A stretch of DNA of 43,255 bases from Polaribacter sp. (GTDB taxonomy: Bacteria; Bacteroidota; Bacteroidia; Flavobacteriales; Flavobacteriaceae). This document shows, piece after piece, positions 16,478 to 24,003 of this stretch (the stretch's first letter is position 1; each line of letters starts with the position of its first letter). Both the position numbers and the translations under genes were made by a program. The notes beneath the pieces are model-generated. The model searched no databases, was not told the origin of the DNA, and worked only from the letters and a program-made list of their open reading frames with translations. The DNA is taken from assembly GCA_018663625.1 (NCBI GenBank), contig JABJPX010000057.1, forward strand, positions 1-43,255, read 5' to 3'.

Positions 16478-17198
16478 TGCCTTGTTTTTTTAAGTGTTCT
16501 GACAAATAAATTAAAATTGATAGGGCCTTTTCTTGATCTCCATGCACACAGAAAGTATCGGCAATGATCGGTTTCTTTTCACCCGATATCGCAATCACCT
16601 CTTGATGTTGATACATGTGAACAACATGTTTAAAAACAGCTACTGCATCTGTAATTAGTGCATTTTCTTGGTTTCGCGAAACTAAAGAAAGATCTGAATT
16701 GTAATTTCTATCGGCAAAAACTTCATAGACCACTGTAATGTTCTTTTCAATGGCCAATCGTGCAATCACAGAATTATAAGGCACATACAAAAAAACACTT
16801 TTTGCATATTTATCGATTGCTTTTAGAAAGATTTTTGCATTAGCAACATCTACAGTAATTAAATTATACAAAGCTCCGTGAGGTTTTATATGATTCATTT
16901 TAGCGCCAACAAGATCCAATCTGCTTTTAAACAATTGCAATTGAGATTCAATACTTTTCTGTAATGCTTCTGGAGTCATCTTTAGTATTTTTCTTCCAAA
17001 GTTCTCTTTGTCTGGAAAAGAAGGATGTGCACCAATTAAAACGTTATTTTCAATAGCAATTGCAATGGTATTATCCATTGTTTTTACATCACCATAATGA
17101 CCACCACAAGCAATATTGCAAGAAGAGATATACGGCATTAGTAGGTGTTCATTGGAAACTCCCTCTCCAACATCACAATTAATCGCGATCGTGTTCAT
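16464..17198 (-). CDS. pxpA: 5-oxoprolinase subunit A (LamB/YcsF family)
   Basis: The 244-residue protein has the LamB/YcsF motifs: INCDVGEG (6-13), the SSCNIACGGHYGD stretch, IGAHPSFPDKENFGR and the substrate-side IKPHGALYN. PxpA is thought to bind 5-oxoproline and work with PxpB-PxpC to open the ring in an ATP-dependent way. The start codon shares its A with the stop of the upstream permease gene (TAATG at 17200-17196), so translation is likely coupled. The name LamB here refers to Aspergillus lamB and not to the maltoporin. Confidence 0.94.
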   Translation of the reverse strand: MNTIAINCDVGEGVSNEHLLMPYISSCNIACGGHYGDVKTMDNTIAIAIENNVLIGAHPSFPDKENFGRKILKMTPEALQKSIESQLQLFKSRLDLVGAKMNHIKPHGALYNLITVDVANAKIFLKAIDKYAKSVFLYVPYNSVIARLAIEKNITVVYEVFADRNYNSDLSLVSRNQENALITDAVAVFKHVVHMYQHQEVIAISGEKKPIIADTFCVHGDQEKALSILIYLSEHLKKQGIAIE

Positions 17199-18427
17199 TA
17201 AATAAAATTAAAAACTTTTAAAATTCCTTTTGCACCTAAAAATAGCGTGATTGCTAGAATGACAACCCCGAAAATATTTTGTCTTTTAGAATTTACATAC
17301 TCCCCTAACACGGATCTCTTATTCATAATCCACAATAAAATTCCTGCGATTACAGGCAATAACATGCCGTTTGCTACTTGTGCAAATTTTATAATTTCTA
17401 TCGGCTTAATCCCTATTGAAGAAAATAAGACGCCTAAAAACAGTACAAAAATCCAAACAAATCGAAATCGTTTCGATGTCATTCCTCCTTTCCACCCCAT
17501 ACATCCTTTTGCCACATAAGCGGCTGCCAATGGCGCTGTAATTGCTGAAGTAATTCCGGCGGCGAACAAACCTAACGCTAAGAAGTATTTGGCAAAATCT
17601 CCGTACAATGGCGCCAATCCTTTTGCTAAATCTGCTGCATTTGAAATTTCTCCAAAAGGAATGGAAGCAGCAGAAACAATGATTGCCATCGAAACCAATC
17701 CTCCTAAAATAATTGAAATGATCGTATCTTTTCTTGCGAATGATAAATCTTCGCTTTTGTGCCATCTTTCTTTGACCAAAGAAGCATGCAAAAACAAGTT
17801 ATACGGCACCACTGTAGTCCCAATTAGACCAATAATCATCAATAAACTTTGGTCGGGAAATGTAGGAATTAACATCCCTTTTAGCATTGCTAAGAGATCT
17901 GGTTTTGTGACAATCGCAGTGATTAAAAAGGAAATACTCATGATTAAAACCAAAGTAATGAGCGCCTTTTCTAAAAACTTATAATTCCCAATATACAAGA
18001 GTACAAATGCCATACCTCCGATTATCAAACTCATTAAATTGAGAGAAATGCTCCCAATATTTAAAAGTGATCTCCCAAAAATTGTTTCTAACCCTAAAAT
18101 TCCTCCACTAATATTTCCTGCTTCATAAGAAGCATTTCCAACAACAATAGCTCCTAAAATTAAAAGCGTAATAAATTGTTTTATAAAAGGAATATTGATT
18201 TCTTCTCGAATCACTTCAGACAATCCTTTTTGAGAAACGACTCCTAATCTTGCCGCCATTTCCTGTAAAATAATCGTTGCAATTACAGAAAGCAACATTG
18301 CCCACAATAAGTTAAATCCAAAATTAACACCAGCCAAGGTACATAGTGTAACCGTTCCTGGACCAATAAAAGCAGCTGCGACTAAAGTTCCTGGGCCGAT
18401 ATTTTTAAACCAATTTTTTATCATCAC
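17198..18427 (-). CDS. Nramp-family permease lacking the metal-binding motifs, in the oxoprolinase operon
   Basis: The 409-residue protein has about 11 membrane helices and aligns with Nramp/MntH transporters, for example IGPGTLVAAAFIGPGT in helix 1 and LIGTTVVPYNLFLHASL in helix 6. In true Mn2+/Fe2+ Nramps helix 1 has Asp-Pro-Gly-Asn and helix 6 has Met-Pro-His. Here these are Gly-Pro-Gly-Thr (22-25) and Val-Pro-Tyr (207-209), so all the side-chain metal ligands are replaced. It is the first gene of an operon with pxpA, pxpB and pxpC. The Bacillus ycsG gene has a similar setting. I infer a transporter for an organic substrate, possibly 5-oxoproline, but the sequence does not prove this. Automatic annotation as a manganese transporter would probably be misleading. 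Confidence 0.85.
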   Translation of the reverse strand: MMIKNWFKNIGPGTLVAAAFIGPGTVTLCTLAGVNFGFNLLWAMLLSVIATIILQEMAARLGVVSQKGLSEVIREEINIPFIKQFITLLILGAIVVGNASYEAGNISGGILGLETIFGRSLLNIGSISLNLMSLIIGGMAFVLLYIGNYKFLEKALITLVLIMSISFLITAIVTKPDLLAMLKGMLIPTFPDQSLLMIIGLIGTTVVPYNLFLHASLVKERWHKSEDLSFARKDTIISIILGGLVSMAIIVSAASIPFGEISNAADLAKGLAPLYGDFAKYFLALGLFAAGITSAITAPLAAAYVAKGCMGWKGGMTSKRFRFVWIFVLFLGVLFSSIGIKPIEIIKFAQVANGMLLPVIAGILLWIMNKRSVLGEYVNSKRQNIFGVVILAITLFLGAKGILKVFNFI

Positions 18428-18462
18428 ATGAAATTATGCTTTAAAGATACTTTAATAATATA

Positions 18463-18486
18463 AAAAACACCTCTAAAGGAGGTGTT
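18463..18486 (-). terminator. Terminator of pckA, minus strand
   Basis: On the minus strand AACACCTCC pairs with AGAGGTGTT (one G-T pair) around a 3-base loop and is followed by TTTTT. It starts about 27 bases past the pckA stop and separates pckA from the permease-pxp operon. Confidence 0.88.
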
Positions 18487-18513
18487 CTATCTACTAACAA
18501 ATATAAAATCTTG

Positions 18514-20124
18514 CTACAATGCGAAACGCTGTGGGCCTCCTCTTCGGATTTCTTCGTTGGCAAATTCTTCAAATTGTTTAAAGTTTAGGCGAAATGCATT
18601 GGATAGTTTAAAAGCTGTTTTGTAGTAAGCATCATCATTGTTCCAAGTAGATCTTGGACTTAACAATTCAGAGGGTACTCCTGGACAAGTTCTTGGTTGT
18701 GCAACTCCAAAAACAGAATGTATGTGGTAATTATCATAGGAATAATCCCCTAAATCTCCGTTTAAAACTGCAGAAATCATAGCTCTGGTATATTTTAACG
18801 GCATTCTTCTTCCCACTCCATATTGACCTCCAGACCACCCGGTATTGATCAACCAAACATTGACTCCAGCTTCCTGCATTTTCTCACTTAGCATTTCTGC
18901 ATACCTTGTGGGATGTAAAGGCATAAAAGGAGCTCCAAAACAGGCTGAAAAACTTGGAATTGGTTCTGTAACTCCCGTTTCTGTTCCTGCAACTTTTGCC
19001 GTATATCCAGAAATAAAATGATAGGCAGCTTGGCTGGGTGTTAATTTAGAAATGGGAGGTAAAACACCGAATGCATCGGCTGTTAAGAAAAATATATTTT
19101 TGGGGTTTTTACCTTTAGAAGGTTTTTGAATATTTTCAATATGATCAATAGGATAACTTACTCTTGTGTTTTGCGTAATAGAAGTATCTGAAAAATCAAC
19201 AACCCCATTTTTATCTAAGACAACATTTTCTAAAATGGCTCCTTTTTTGATGGCTGCATAAATTTCTGGCTCTTGCTTTTGCGACAAATTAATCACCTTT
19301 GCATAACAGCCTCCTTCAAAATTAAAAACCGTGTTTTCTGCAGTCCAACCATGTTCATCATCACCAATTAAACTTCTATTTGGATCAGTTGATAAAGTGG
19401 TTTTTCCAGTTCCTGAAAGTCCAAAGAAAATAGCGGTATCTCCATCTTTACCAATATTAGCTGAACAGTGCATTGGCAATGTCTTTTTAAAGACTGGAAG
19501 TATAAAGTTTAGCGCAGAAAAGATTCCTTTTTTAATTTCACCTGTATACCCAGTACCTCCAATTAAGGCAATTTTCTTTGTAAAATTTAAAATTGCAAAA
19601 TTGGATTGACGGGTGCCATCTTCTTCAGGGTTTGCCTTAAAACCAGGAGCATTGATTACCGTCCATTCTGGAGAAAAACCTTTTAGTTCGGCCTCCGATG
19701 GTCGCAAAAACATGTTGTGTGCAAACATATTACTCCATGGATATTCATTAACAACCCGAATGGACAGTTGATAGTTTTCATCTGCACAGGCATAGGAATC
19801 TCTTACAAAAATCTCTTTTTCAGAAAGATAATCCGTTACTTTAGTGTACAGCACATCAAACTTCTGTGAATCGAAGGGTAAGTTAATATCACTCCACCAA
19901 AACTCATCTTTTGTTACCGCATCTTTTACAATAAATCGGTCCTTTGGAGACCGCCCTGTAAATTCTCCTGTGTTAACTGCAATGGCTCCTAATGATGAAG
20001 TAATTCCTTGTTCTTTTTCAATGGTTATTGCATGTAATTCATCGGAAGTTAATTGATACCGAATGGTTGCATTTTTGATTCCTAAATTAATTAACGAAAT
20101 CGATTTCGTTTTTAAATCTGTCAT
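18514..20124 (-). CDS. pckA: Phosphoenolpyruvate carboxykinase (ATP)
   Basis: The 536-residue enzyme converts oxaloacetate and ATP to phosphoenolpyruvate, CO2 and ADP, the entry step of gluconeogenesis. The kinase-1 P-loop is GLSGTGKTT (235-243), the kinase-2 metal-binding segment is IGDDEHGW (253-260), and other signatures are FTGRSPKDRFIV (55-66), INTGWSGGQYGVG with the adjacent RRMPL, and the oxaloacetate-site RVVNEYPW. The GTP-using family is different in sequence. The length equals the family norm. The gene has its own -7 box (20153-20160) and terminator. Confidence 0.97.
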   Translation of the reverse strand: MTDLKTKSISLINLGIKNATIRYQLTSDELHAITIEKEQGITSSLGAIAVNTGEFTGRSPKDRFIVKDAVTKDEFWWSDINLPFDSQKFDVLYTKVTDYLSEKEIFVRDSYACADENYQLSIRVVNEYPWSNMFAHNMFLRPSEAELKGFSPEWTVINAPGFKANPEEDGTRQSNFAILNFTKKIALIGGTGYTGEIKKGIFSALNFILPVFKKTLPMHCSANIGKDGDTAIFFGLSGTGKTTLSTDPNRSLIGDDEHGWTAENTVFNFEGGCYAKVINLSQKQEPEIYAAIKKGAILENVVLDKNGVVDFSDTSITQNTRVSYPIDHIENIQKPSKGKNPKNIFFLTADAFGVLPPISKLTPSQAAYHFISGYTAKVAGTETGVTEPIPSFSACFGAPFMPLHPTRYAEMLSEKMQEAGVNVWLINTGWSGGQYGVGRRMPLKYTRAMISAVLNGDLGDYSYDNYHIHSVFGVAQPRTCPGVPSELLSPRSTWNNDDAYYKTAFKLSNAFRLNFKQFEEFANEEIRRGGPQRFAL

Positions 20125-20152
20125 CTCTATTTTTTTAGCGATTTATGAACCC

Positions 20153-20160
20153 CAAAATTA
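20153..20160 (-). promoter_or_regulatory. -7 promoter element for pckA
   Basis: TAATTTTG on the minus strand matches TAnnTTTG and ends 28 bases before the pckA ATG. No clear -33 TTG was found. Confidence 0.5.
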
Positions 20161-20212
20161 CATAATATTTTATAATCGTCTTATTATTTAGTAAAGAAAT
20201 ATTGATTTATTA

Positions 20213-20590
20213 CTATTTACGTGATTTTTGTAAAAATATCACAATCATCAAACTCCATCCTGCGATCAAAAAAAGCCCACCCAACGGGGTTACAAACCAA
20301 ATTGACTTTGCCGTAATCCATGTTAGTTGGAGCACATATATCGAACCTGAAAACAAGAAAATACCCCCAAAAAACAAGTAGCTGACCTTGTTCTTTTGGG
20401 GTTGTGAAAATCCGCTGTATGTATTGACAAATAACAATACAATTGCATGGAACATCTGGTAGCGCACCGCTGTTTCAAAGCTTAAAAGTTGTGCTGGATT
20501 TAGGACTTCTTTCAATGCATGCGCTCCAAAAGCTCCTAAAATTATGGCTACCAATCCTAAAAAACAGGTAATTACTAAATTTTTAAACAT
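20213..20590 (-). CDS. DUF423 small membrane protein
   Basis: The 125-residue protein has four hydrophobic segments (about 5-23, 41-58, 69-86 and 95-119). It carries the DUF423 signature near the N-terminus, LGAFGAHALKEVL, followed by FETAVRYQMFHAIVLL. Members are inner-membrane proteins of unknown function, E. coli YgdD being one. The length is typical. It is divergent from the saccharopine dehydrogenase-like gene across a 70-base gap. No function should be assigned. Confidence 0.92.
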   Translation of the reverse strand: MFKNLVITCFLGLVAIILGAFGAHALKEVLNPAQLLSFETAVRYQMFHAIVLLFVNTYSGFSQPQKNKVSYLFFGGIFLFSGSIYVLQLTWITAKSIWFVTPLGGLFLIAGWSLMIVIFLQKSRK

Positions 20591-20660
20591 TATTCGTGGT
20601 TTCTGTTAAATTTTAAACAATTAGACTATCTTAGTCACGTACAAAAATACACGATTATTT

Positions 20661-22031
20661 ATGAAAAACATATTGATTATTGGTGCTGGAAAATCAAGTG
20701 CTGCTCTAATAAAATACCTTTTAGATAAATCAGACACAGAAAACCTACAACTTACGATTGGTGACATTGCAACTTCAAACGCAGAAAAGCTCATTAACAA
20801 ACACCCAAATGCAACAGCAATTGTATTGGATGTTTTTAATAAAAAACAACGAGAAACTGAGATTAAAAAAGCAGCCATTGTAATTTCAATGTTGCCGGCG
20901 AGATTTCACATTGAAGTAGCCAAAGATTGCATTACTTTCAAAAAACATATGGTTACAGCGTCCTATATTTCTGAGGAGATGAAGGCATTAGACAGCCAAG
21001 CAAAAGAAAATGGGTTGGTCTTTATGAACGAGATTGGGCTGGATCCAGGAATTGACCATATGAGTGCCATGCAAGTTATTGATCGTATTAAAAGTAATGG
21101 TGGTAAAATGTTGTTGTTTGAATCTTTTTGTGGGGGGATCGTTGCTCCTGAAAGCGATACGAATTTATGGAATTACAAATTTACATGGAATCCACGAAAT
21201 GTAGTGTTGGCTGGACAAGGAGGCGCTGCTATGTTTGTACAAGAAGGAACCTACAAATACATTCCCTATCATAAATTATTTAGAAGAACCGAGTTCTTAA
21301 AAATAAATGGTAGTGGCAATTTTGAAGCCTATGCCAATAGAGACTCACTCAGATACAGAAGTGTTTATGGGTTGGATGACATTCCAACAATGTATCGAGG
21401 AACTATTCGAAAAGTAGGTTTTTCTAGAGCCTGGAATATTTTTGTTCAATTAGGAATGACTGATGATTCCTATACCATTCAACATTCAGAAAACATGAGT
21501 TATCGTGATTTTGTGAATTTATTTCTCGCCTACTCCCCTTCCGATTCAGTTGAATTAAAACTACGCTCTTATTTGAAGATTGATCAAGATGATTTGATGT
21601 GGGCAAAATTAGTAGAGTTGGATATTTTCAATGCAGAAAAGAAAATTAAAATCAAAAATGCAACACCTGCACAAATGCTACAAAAAATACTACAAGATTC
21701 ATGGACCTTGGCGGAAGATGATAAAGACATGATTGTGATGCAACATCTTTTTGGTTATGAACTTCATGGAGAAAAGAAACAAATTGAAAGTAGTTTTGTT
21801 GTCAAGGGAGAAAACCAAACCTACACAGCCATGGCTAAAACAGTTGGATTACCGGTTGCAATTGCTGCTTTAAAAATTTTAAAAGGAGCAATTAAAACAC
21901 CTGGAGTACAGTTGCCAATAACCAAGGAAGTCTATGAACCAATTTTGAAAGAATTGGAGGAAAATGGTATTATTTTTGAAGAAAAGGACATGCCTTATTT
22001 AGGATACAACCCGAATCATGTAACTGGATAA
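20661..22031 (+). CDS. Saccharopine dehydrogenase-like reductase
   Basis: The 456-residue protein has an N-terminal Rossmann domain (ILIIGAGKSSAALIKYLL, 4-21; VVISMLPARFHIEVAKDC) and the saccharopine dehydrogenase C-terminal domain (MNEIGLDPGIDHMSAMQVID, then FESFCGGIVAPESDTNLWNYKFTWNPRNVVLAGQG). This is the glutamate-forming (LYS9-type) arrangement, in which saccharopine is cleaved to glutamate and aminoadipate semialdehyde during lysine breakdown, or the reverse. Flavobacteria carry such genes and make lysine through diaminopimelate, so a catabolic role is more likely. No LYS1-type or other lysine-degradation gene is next to it. The stop lies one base from the convergent methyltransferase gene. 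Confidence 0.88.
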   Translation: MKNILIIGAGKSSAALIKYLLDKSDTENLQLTIGDIATSNAEKLINKHPNATAIVLDVFNKKQRETEIKKAAIVISMLPARFHIEVAKDCITFKKHMVTASYISEEMKALDSQAKENGLVFMNEIGLDPGIDHMSAMQVIDRIKSNGGKMLLFESFCGGIVAPESDTNLWNYKFTWNPRNVVLAGQGGAAMFVQEGTYKYIPYHKLFRRTEFLKINGSGNFEAYANRDSLRYRSVYGLDDIPTMYRGTIRKVGFSRAWNIFVQLGMTDDSYTIQHSENMSYRDFVNLFLAYSPSDSVELKLRSYLKIDQDDLMWAKLVELDIFNAEKKIKIKNATPAQMLQKILQDSWTLAEDDKDMIVMQHLFGYELHGEKKQIESSFVVKGENQTYTAMAKTVGLPVAIAALKILKGAIKTPGVQLPITKEVYEPILKELEENGIIFEEKDMPYLGYNPNHVTG

Positions 22032-22032
22032 T

Positions 22033-22755
22033 CTACATTTTCAAATAAAAATCTTTCGTCAAATTAATATATTCTTGGGTATATTGATGACGGCTGATTT
22101 CAATCGTTAACGCCGTAGTGATTTGTTCTTTTGAATGCAACGAGAATTCAAGTAAACTTCTTTTAACTTCAGCCGTTGCAGTGCCTCGAACGTGACAAAC
22201 ACGATGTAAAAACAAGTTGTTTTTTTCTGCCAATTTTATAAAATAAGCCTCCTCTTTATAAGGGATAATGGTTGCAAAAACCCCATTCTCAGCGAGAATT
22301 TTTAAAACCCCTTCCAATAAATTTTCAAAAGACAAAGCCGAAGTAAATCGTGCTTTGTTTCTTGCAGTATCTTCGGTTTCAAAGTCATCAGTATAAAATG
22401 GTGGATTGGAAACAATTAAATCATAGGTTTCATTTTCTTCAGCAATTTCATTAGCAAATTCCTGAAAACTAGCATTATAGCCATACAAGCGATCGCCCCA
22501 ATCAGAATTTTCAAAGTTCTGTGCCGTTTGCTCATAAGCATTTTCATCAAGCTCAACAGCATCAATGGTCATCGCATCGCAACGTTGAGCTAACATCAAT
22601 GAAATAACCCCTGTACCCGCACCAATGTCCAAAATAGTATCCGGATAATTTTCTACAGAACTCCAGGCACCCAACAAGACACCATCTGTACCCACTTTCA
22701 TGGCCGTTTTATCTTGATGAATTGTAAATTCTTTAAATTGGAATGGTTTTGACAA
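22033..22755 (-). CDS. trmN6: tRNA1(Val) (adenine(37)-N6)-methyltransferase
   Basis: This SAM-dependent class I methyltransferase belongs to the YfiC/TrmN6 family. It has FTIHQDKTAMKVGTDGVLLGAW, the SAM-binding ILDIGAGTGVISLMLAQR, and the N6-adenine catalytic motif NPPF followed by YTDDFETEDTARNKARF. It would methylate A37 of tRNA1(Val). No ATG is available at the 5' end. The frame opens with a GTG at 22800, but homology starts near SKPFQFKEF, which follows a TTG at 22755, so I prefer the TTG start (240 residues); the GTG would give 255. It lies about 75 bases downstream of the tRNA-Ser gene, on the same strand as rimM and rpsP. Confidence 0.88.
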   Translation of the reverse strand: MSKPFQFKEFTIHQDKTAMKVGTDGVLLGAWSSVENYPDTILDIGAGTGVISLMLAQRCDAMTIDAVELDENAYEQTAQNFENSDWGDRLYGYNASFQEFANEIAEENETYDLIVSNPPFYTDDFETEDTARNKARFTSALSFENLLEGVLKILAENGVFATIIPYKEEAYFIKLAEKNNLFLHRVCHVRGTATAEVKRSLLEFSLHSKEQITTALTIEISRHQYTQEYINLTKDFYLKM

Positions 22756-22830
22756 TGTCAATCTGGGTTTTAAACTAAAAAGTTCTGCGAAATAAAACAC
22801 AGAACTTTTTTAAAATTCACTACTAATTTG

Positions 22831-22915
22831 CAGAGAGGAAGGGATTCGAACCCTCGATACGTTGCCGTATACACACTTTCCAGGCGTGCGCCTTCGACCA
22901 CTCGGCCACCTCTCT
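22831..22915 (-). tRNA. tRNA-Ser (anticodon GGA)
   Basis: Read on the minus strand, the 7-bp acceptor stem AGAGAGG (22915-22909) pairs with CCTCTCT (22838-22832), with the serine-type discriminator G at 22831. T8-G9 and the D arm (GCC...GGC) follow. The anticodon loop is CTGGAAA with anticodon GGA at 22881-22879, reading UCC and UCU. A long variable arm (GTATACGGCAACGTATC region) is typical of tRNA-Ser. The T arm carries GGTTCGAATC. CCA is not encoded. The first two bases lie inside the rimM stop codon. Confidence 0.96.
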
Positions 22916-23438
22916 AGATATACAAGGCAATTAATCCTTCCGGAGTTTCAACCTGTATTGTATTGTTTTCTCTATCCACTTTCTTGATAAAATCATCAAT
23001 CATTGGAATAAAAATTTCAGTTCCATCTCTGTCAATTTCAAAAAGAGGCTGGGCGGCTTTGTCATTGATATGAACAATAGTACCCACTTCTCCAAAATTT
23101 ACATCAACAACTGTAAAACCAATTACTTCATGAAAATAAAACTTATTTCCTTCCAGTTTTGGTAGTAAACTCATTGGCAAATAGATACCACATTTTAAAA
23201 TGGAATCTGCTTCTTCATCAGAATACACATCTTCAAATTGAACTCGTAACTGATTTCCTTTGTGCAATGAACTTTTTTCAATAAAAAATGGAACCAGATT
23301 CGCGCCGAATTCGACATAAACTGATTCCATTTCTTTATACAACTCAGGTTCATCAGTATCTAATTTGATAACTACTTCCCCTTTAAAACTATATTTTGTT
23401 ACGATTTTGCCTAAATAAAAACAATCTTCTTTACGCAT
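22914..23438 (-). CDS. rimM: Ribosome maturation factor RimM
   Basis: The 174-residue protein assists 16S rRNA processing and 30S head assembly by binding S19. The N-terminal RimM domain has YLGKIVTKYSFKGEVVIKLDTDEP (8-31) and the PRC-barrel half contains YFHEVIGFTVVDVNFGEVGTIVHI and EIFIPMIDDFIKKVDRENNTIQVETPEGL. It lies 19 bases downstream of rpsP on the same strand, the classical rpsP-rimM pair. Its TAG stop (22916-22914) shares two bases with the tRNA-Ser gene, so 5' processing of the tRNA would cut inside the stop codon. Confidence 0.96.
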   Translation of the reverse strand: MRKEDCFYLGKIVTKYSFKGEVVIKLDTDEPELYKEMESVYVEFGANLVPFFIEKSSLHKGNQLRVQFEDVYSDEEADSILKCGIYLPMSLLPKLEGNKFYFHEVIGFTVVDVNFGEVGTIVHINDKAAQPLFEIDRDGTEIFIPMIDDFIKKVDRENNTIQVETPEGLIALYI

Positions 23439-23457
23439 CGTCGTATCGTTTTATAAT

Positions 23458-24003
23458 TTATTCTGCTGCTTTTTCTGCTGCTTCATCAATTGTTTCTGGA
23501 GCTGCTTCTGCTTCTGCTTCTGCAACAGCTTCTTCAACAACTACCTCTTCAACAACAGGCTTTGCTGCTTCAATTCTTGCTTCATTCACTGCTTTTTCAG
23601 CGGCTAATGCTGCTGCTTTCGCTTCAGATTGTGCTTTCGATAATCCCGCTTCTTTATCAGAAATTTTTGCTGCTTTTTCTTCCAACCAAGCTGCAAACTT
23701 TGCATCTGCTTGTTCTTGTGTTAAAGCACCTTTACGAATACCACCAACTAAATGATTTTTTAACATTGCACCTTTATAAGATAAAATGTTTTTTGCAGTA
23801 TCTGTTGGTTGCGCACCATTTTGTAACCATGCAACAGTAACATCAATGTCTAAGTTGATTTCTGCTGGGTTTACATTTGGATTGTACGTACCTAATTTCT
23901 CTAAGTATTTACCATCTCTTTTAGCACGTGCATCTGCGGCAACGATCCAATAGAATGGTTTCCCTTTTTTACCGTGTCTCTGTAATCTAATTTTTACTGA
24001 CAT
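23458..24003 (-). CDS. rpsP: 30S ribosomal protein bS16 with a long Ala/Glu-rich tail
   Basis: The first 90 or so residues are ribosomal protein S16: SVKIRLQRHGKKGKPFYWIV, RAKRDGKYLEKLGTYNP and LDIDVTVAWLQNGAQPTDTAK. E. coli S16 ends at 82 residues. Here the chain continues to 181 with a tail made mostly of Ala, Glu, Val and Lys (about 95-181), predicted helical and then acidic (PVVEEVVVEEAVAEAEAEAA). S16 proteins with such tails are common in Bacteroidota; the role of the tail is not known to me. It is the first gene of the rpsP-rimM-tRNA unit. Confidence 0.96.
   Translation of the reverse strand: MSVKIRLQRHGKKGKPFYWIVAADARAKRDGKYLEKLGTYNPNVNPAEINLDIDVTVAWLQNGAQPTDTAKNILSYKGAMLKNHLVGGIRKGALTQEQADAKFAAWLEEKAAKISDKEAGLSKAQSEAKAAALAAEKAVNEARIEAAKPVVEEVVVEEAVAEAEAEAAPETIDEAAEKAAE

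Noticed and set aside
17198..18427. Manganese/iron transporter MntH
   Set aside because: The metal-binding residues of helices 1 and 6 are all replaced, and the gene sits in an oxoprolinase operon.
23490..23840. Leu-rich open plus-strand frame opposite rpsP
   Set aside because: It is the reverse complement of the Ala/Glu codons of the S16 tail and makes a repetitive Leu/Gln string, so it is not a gene.
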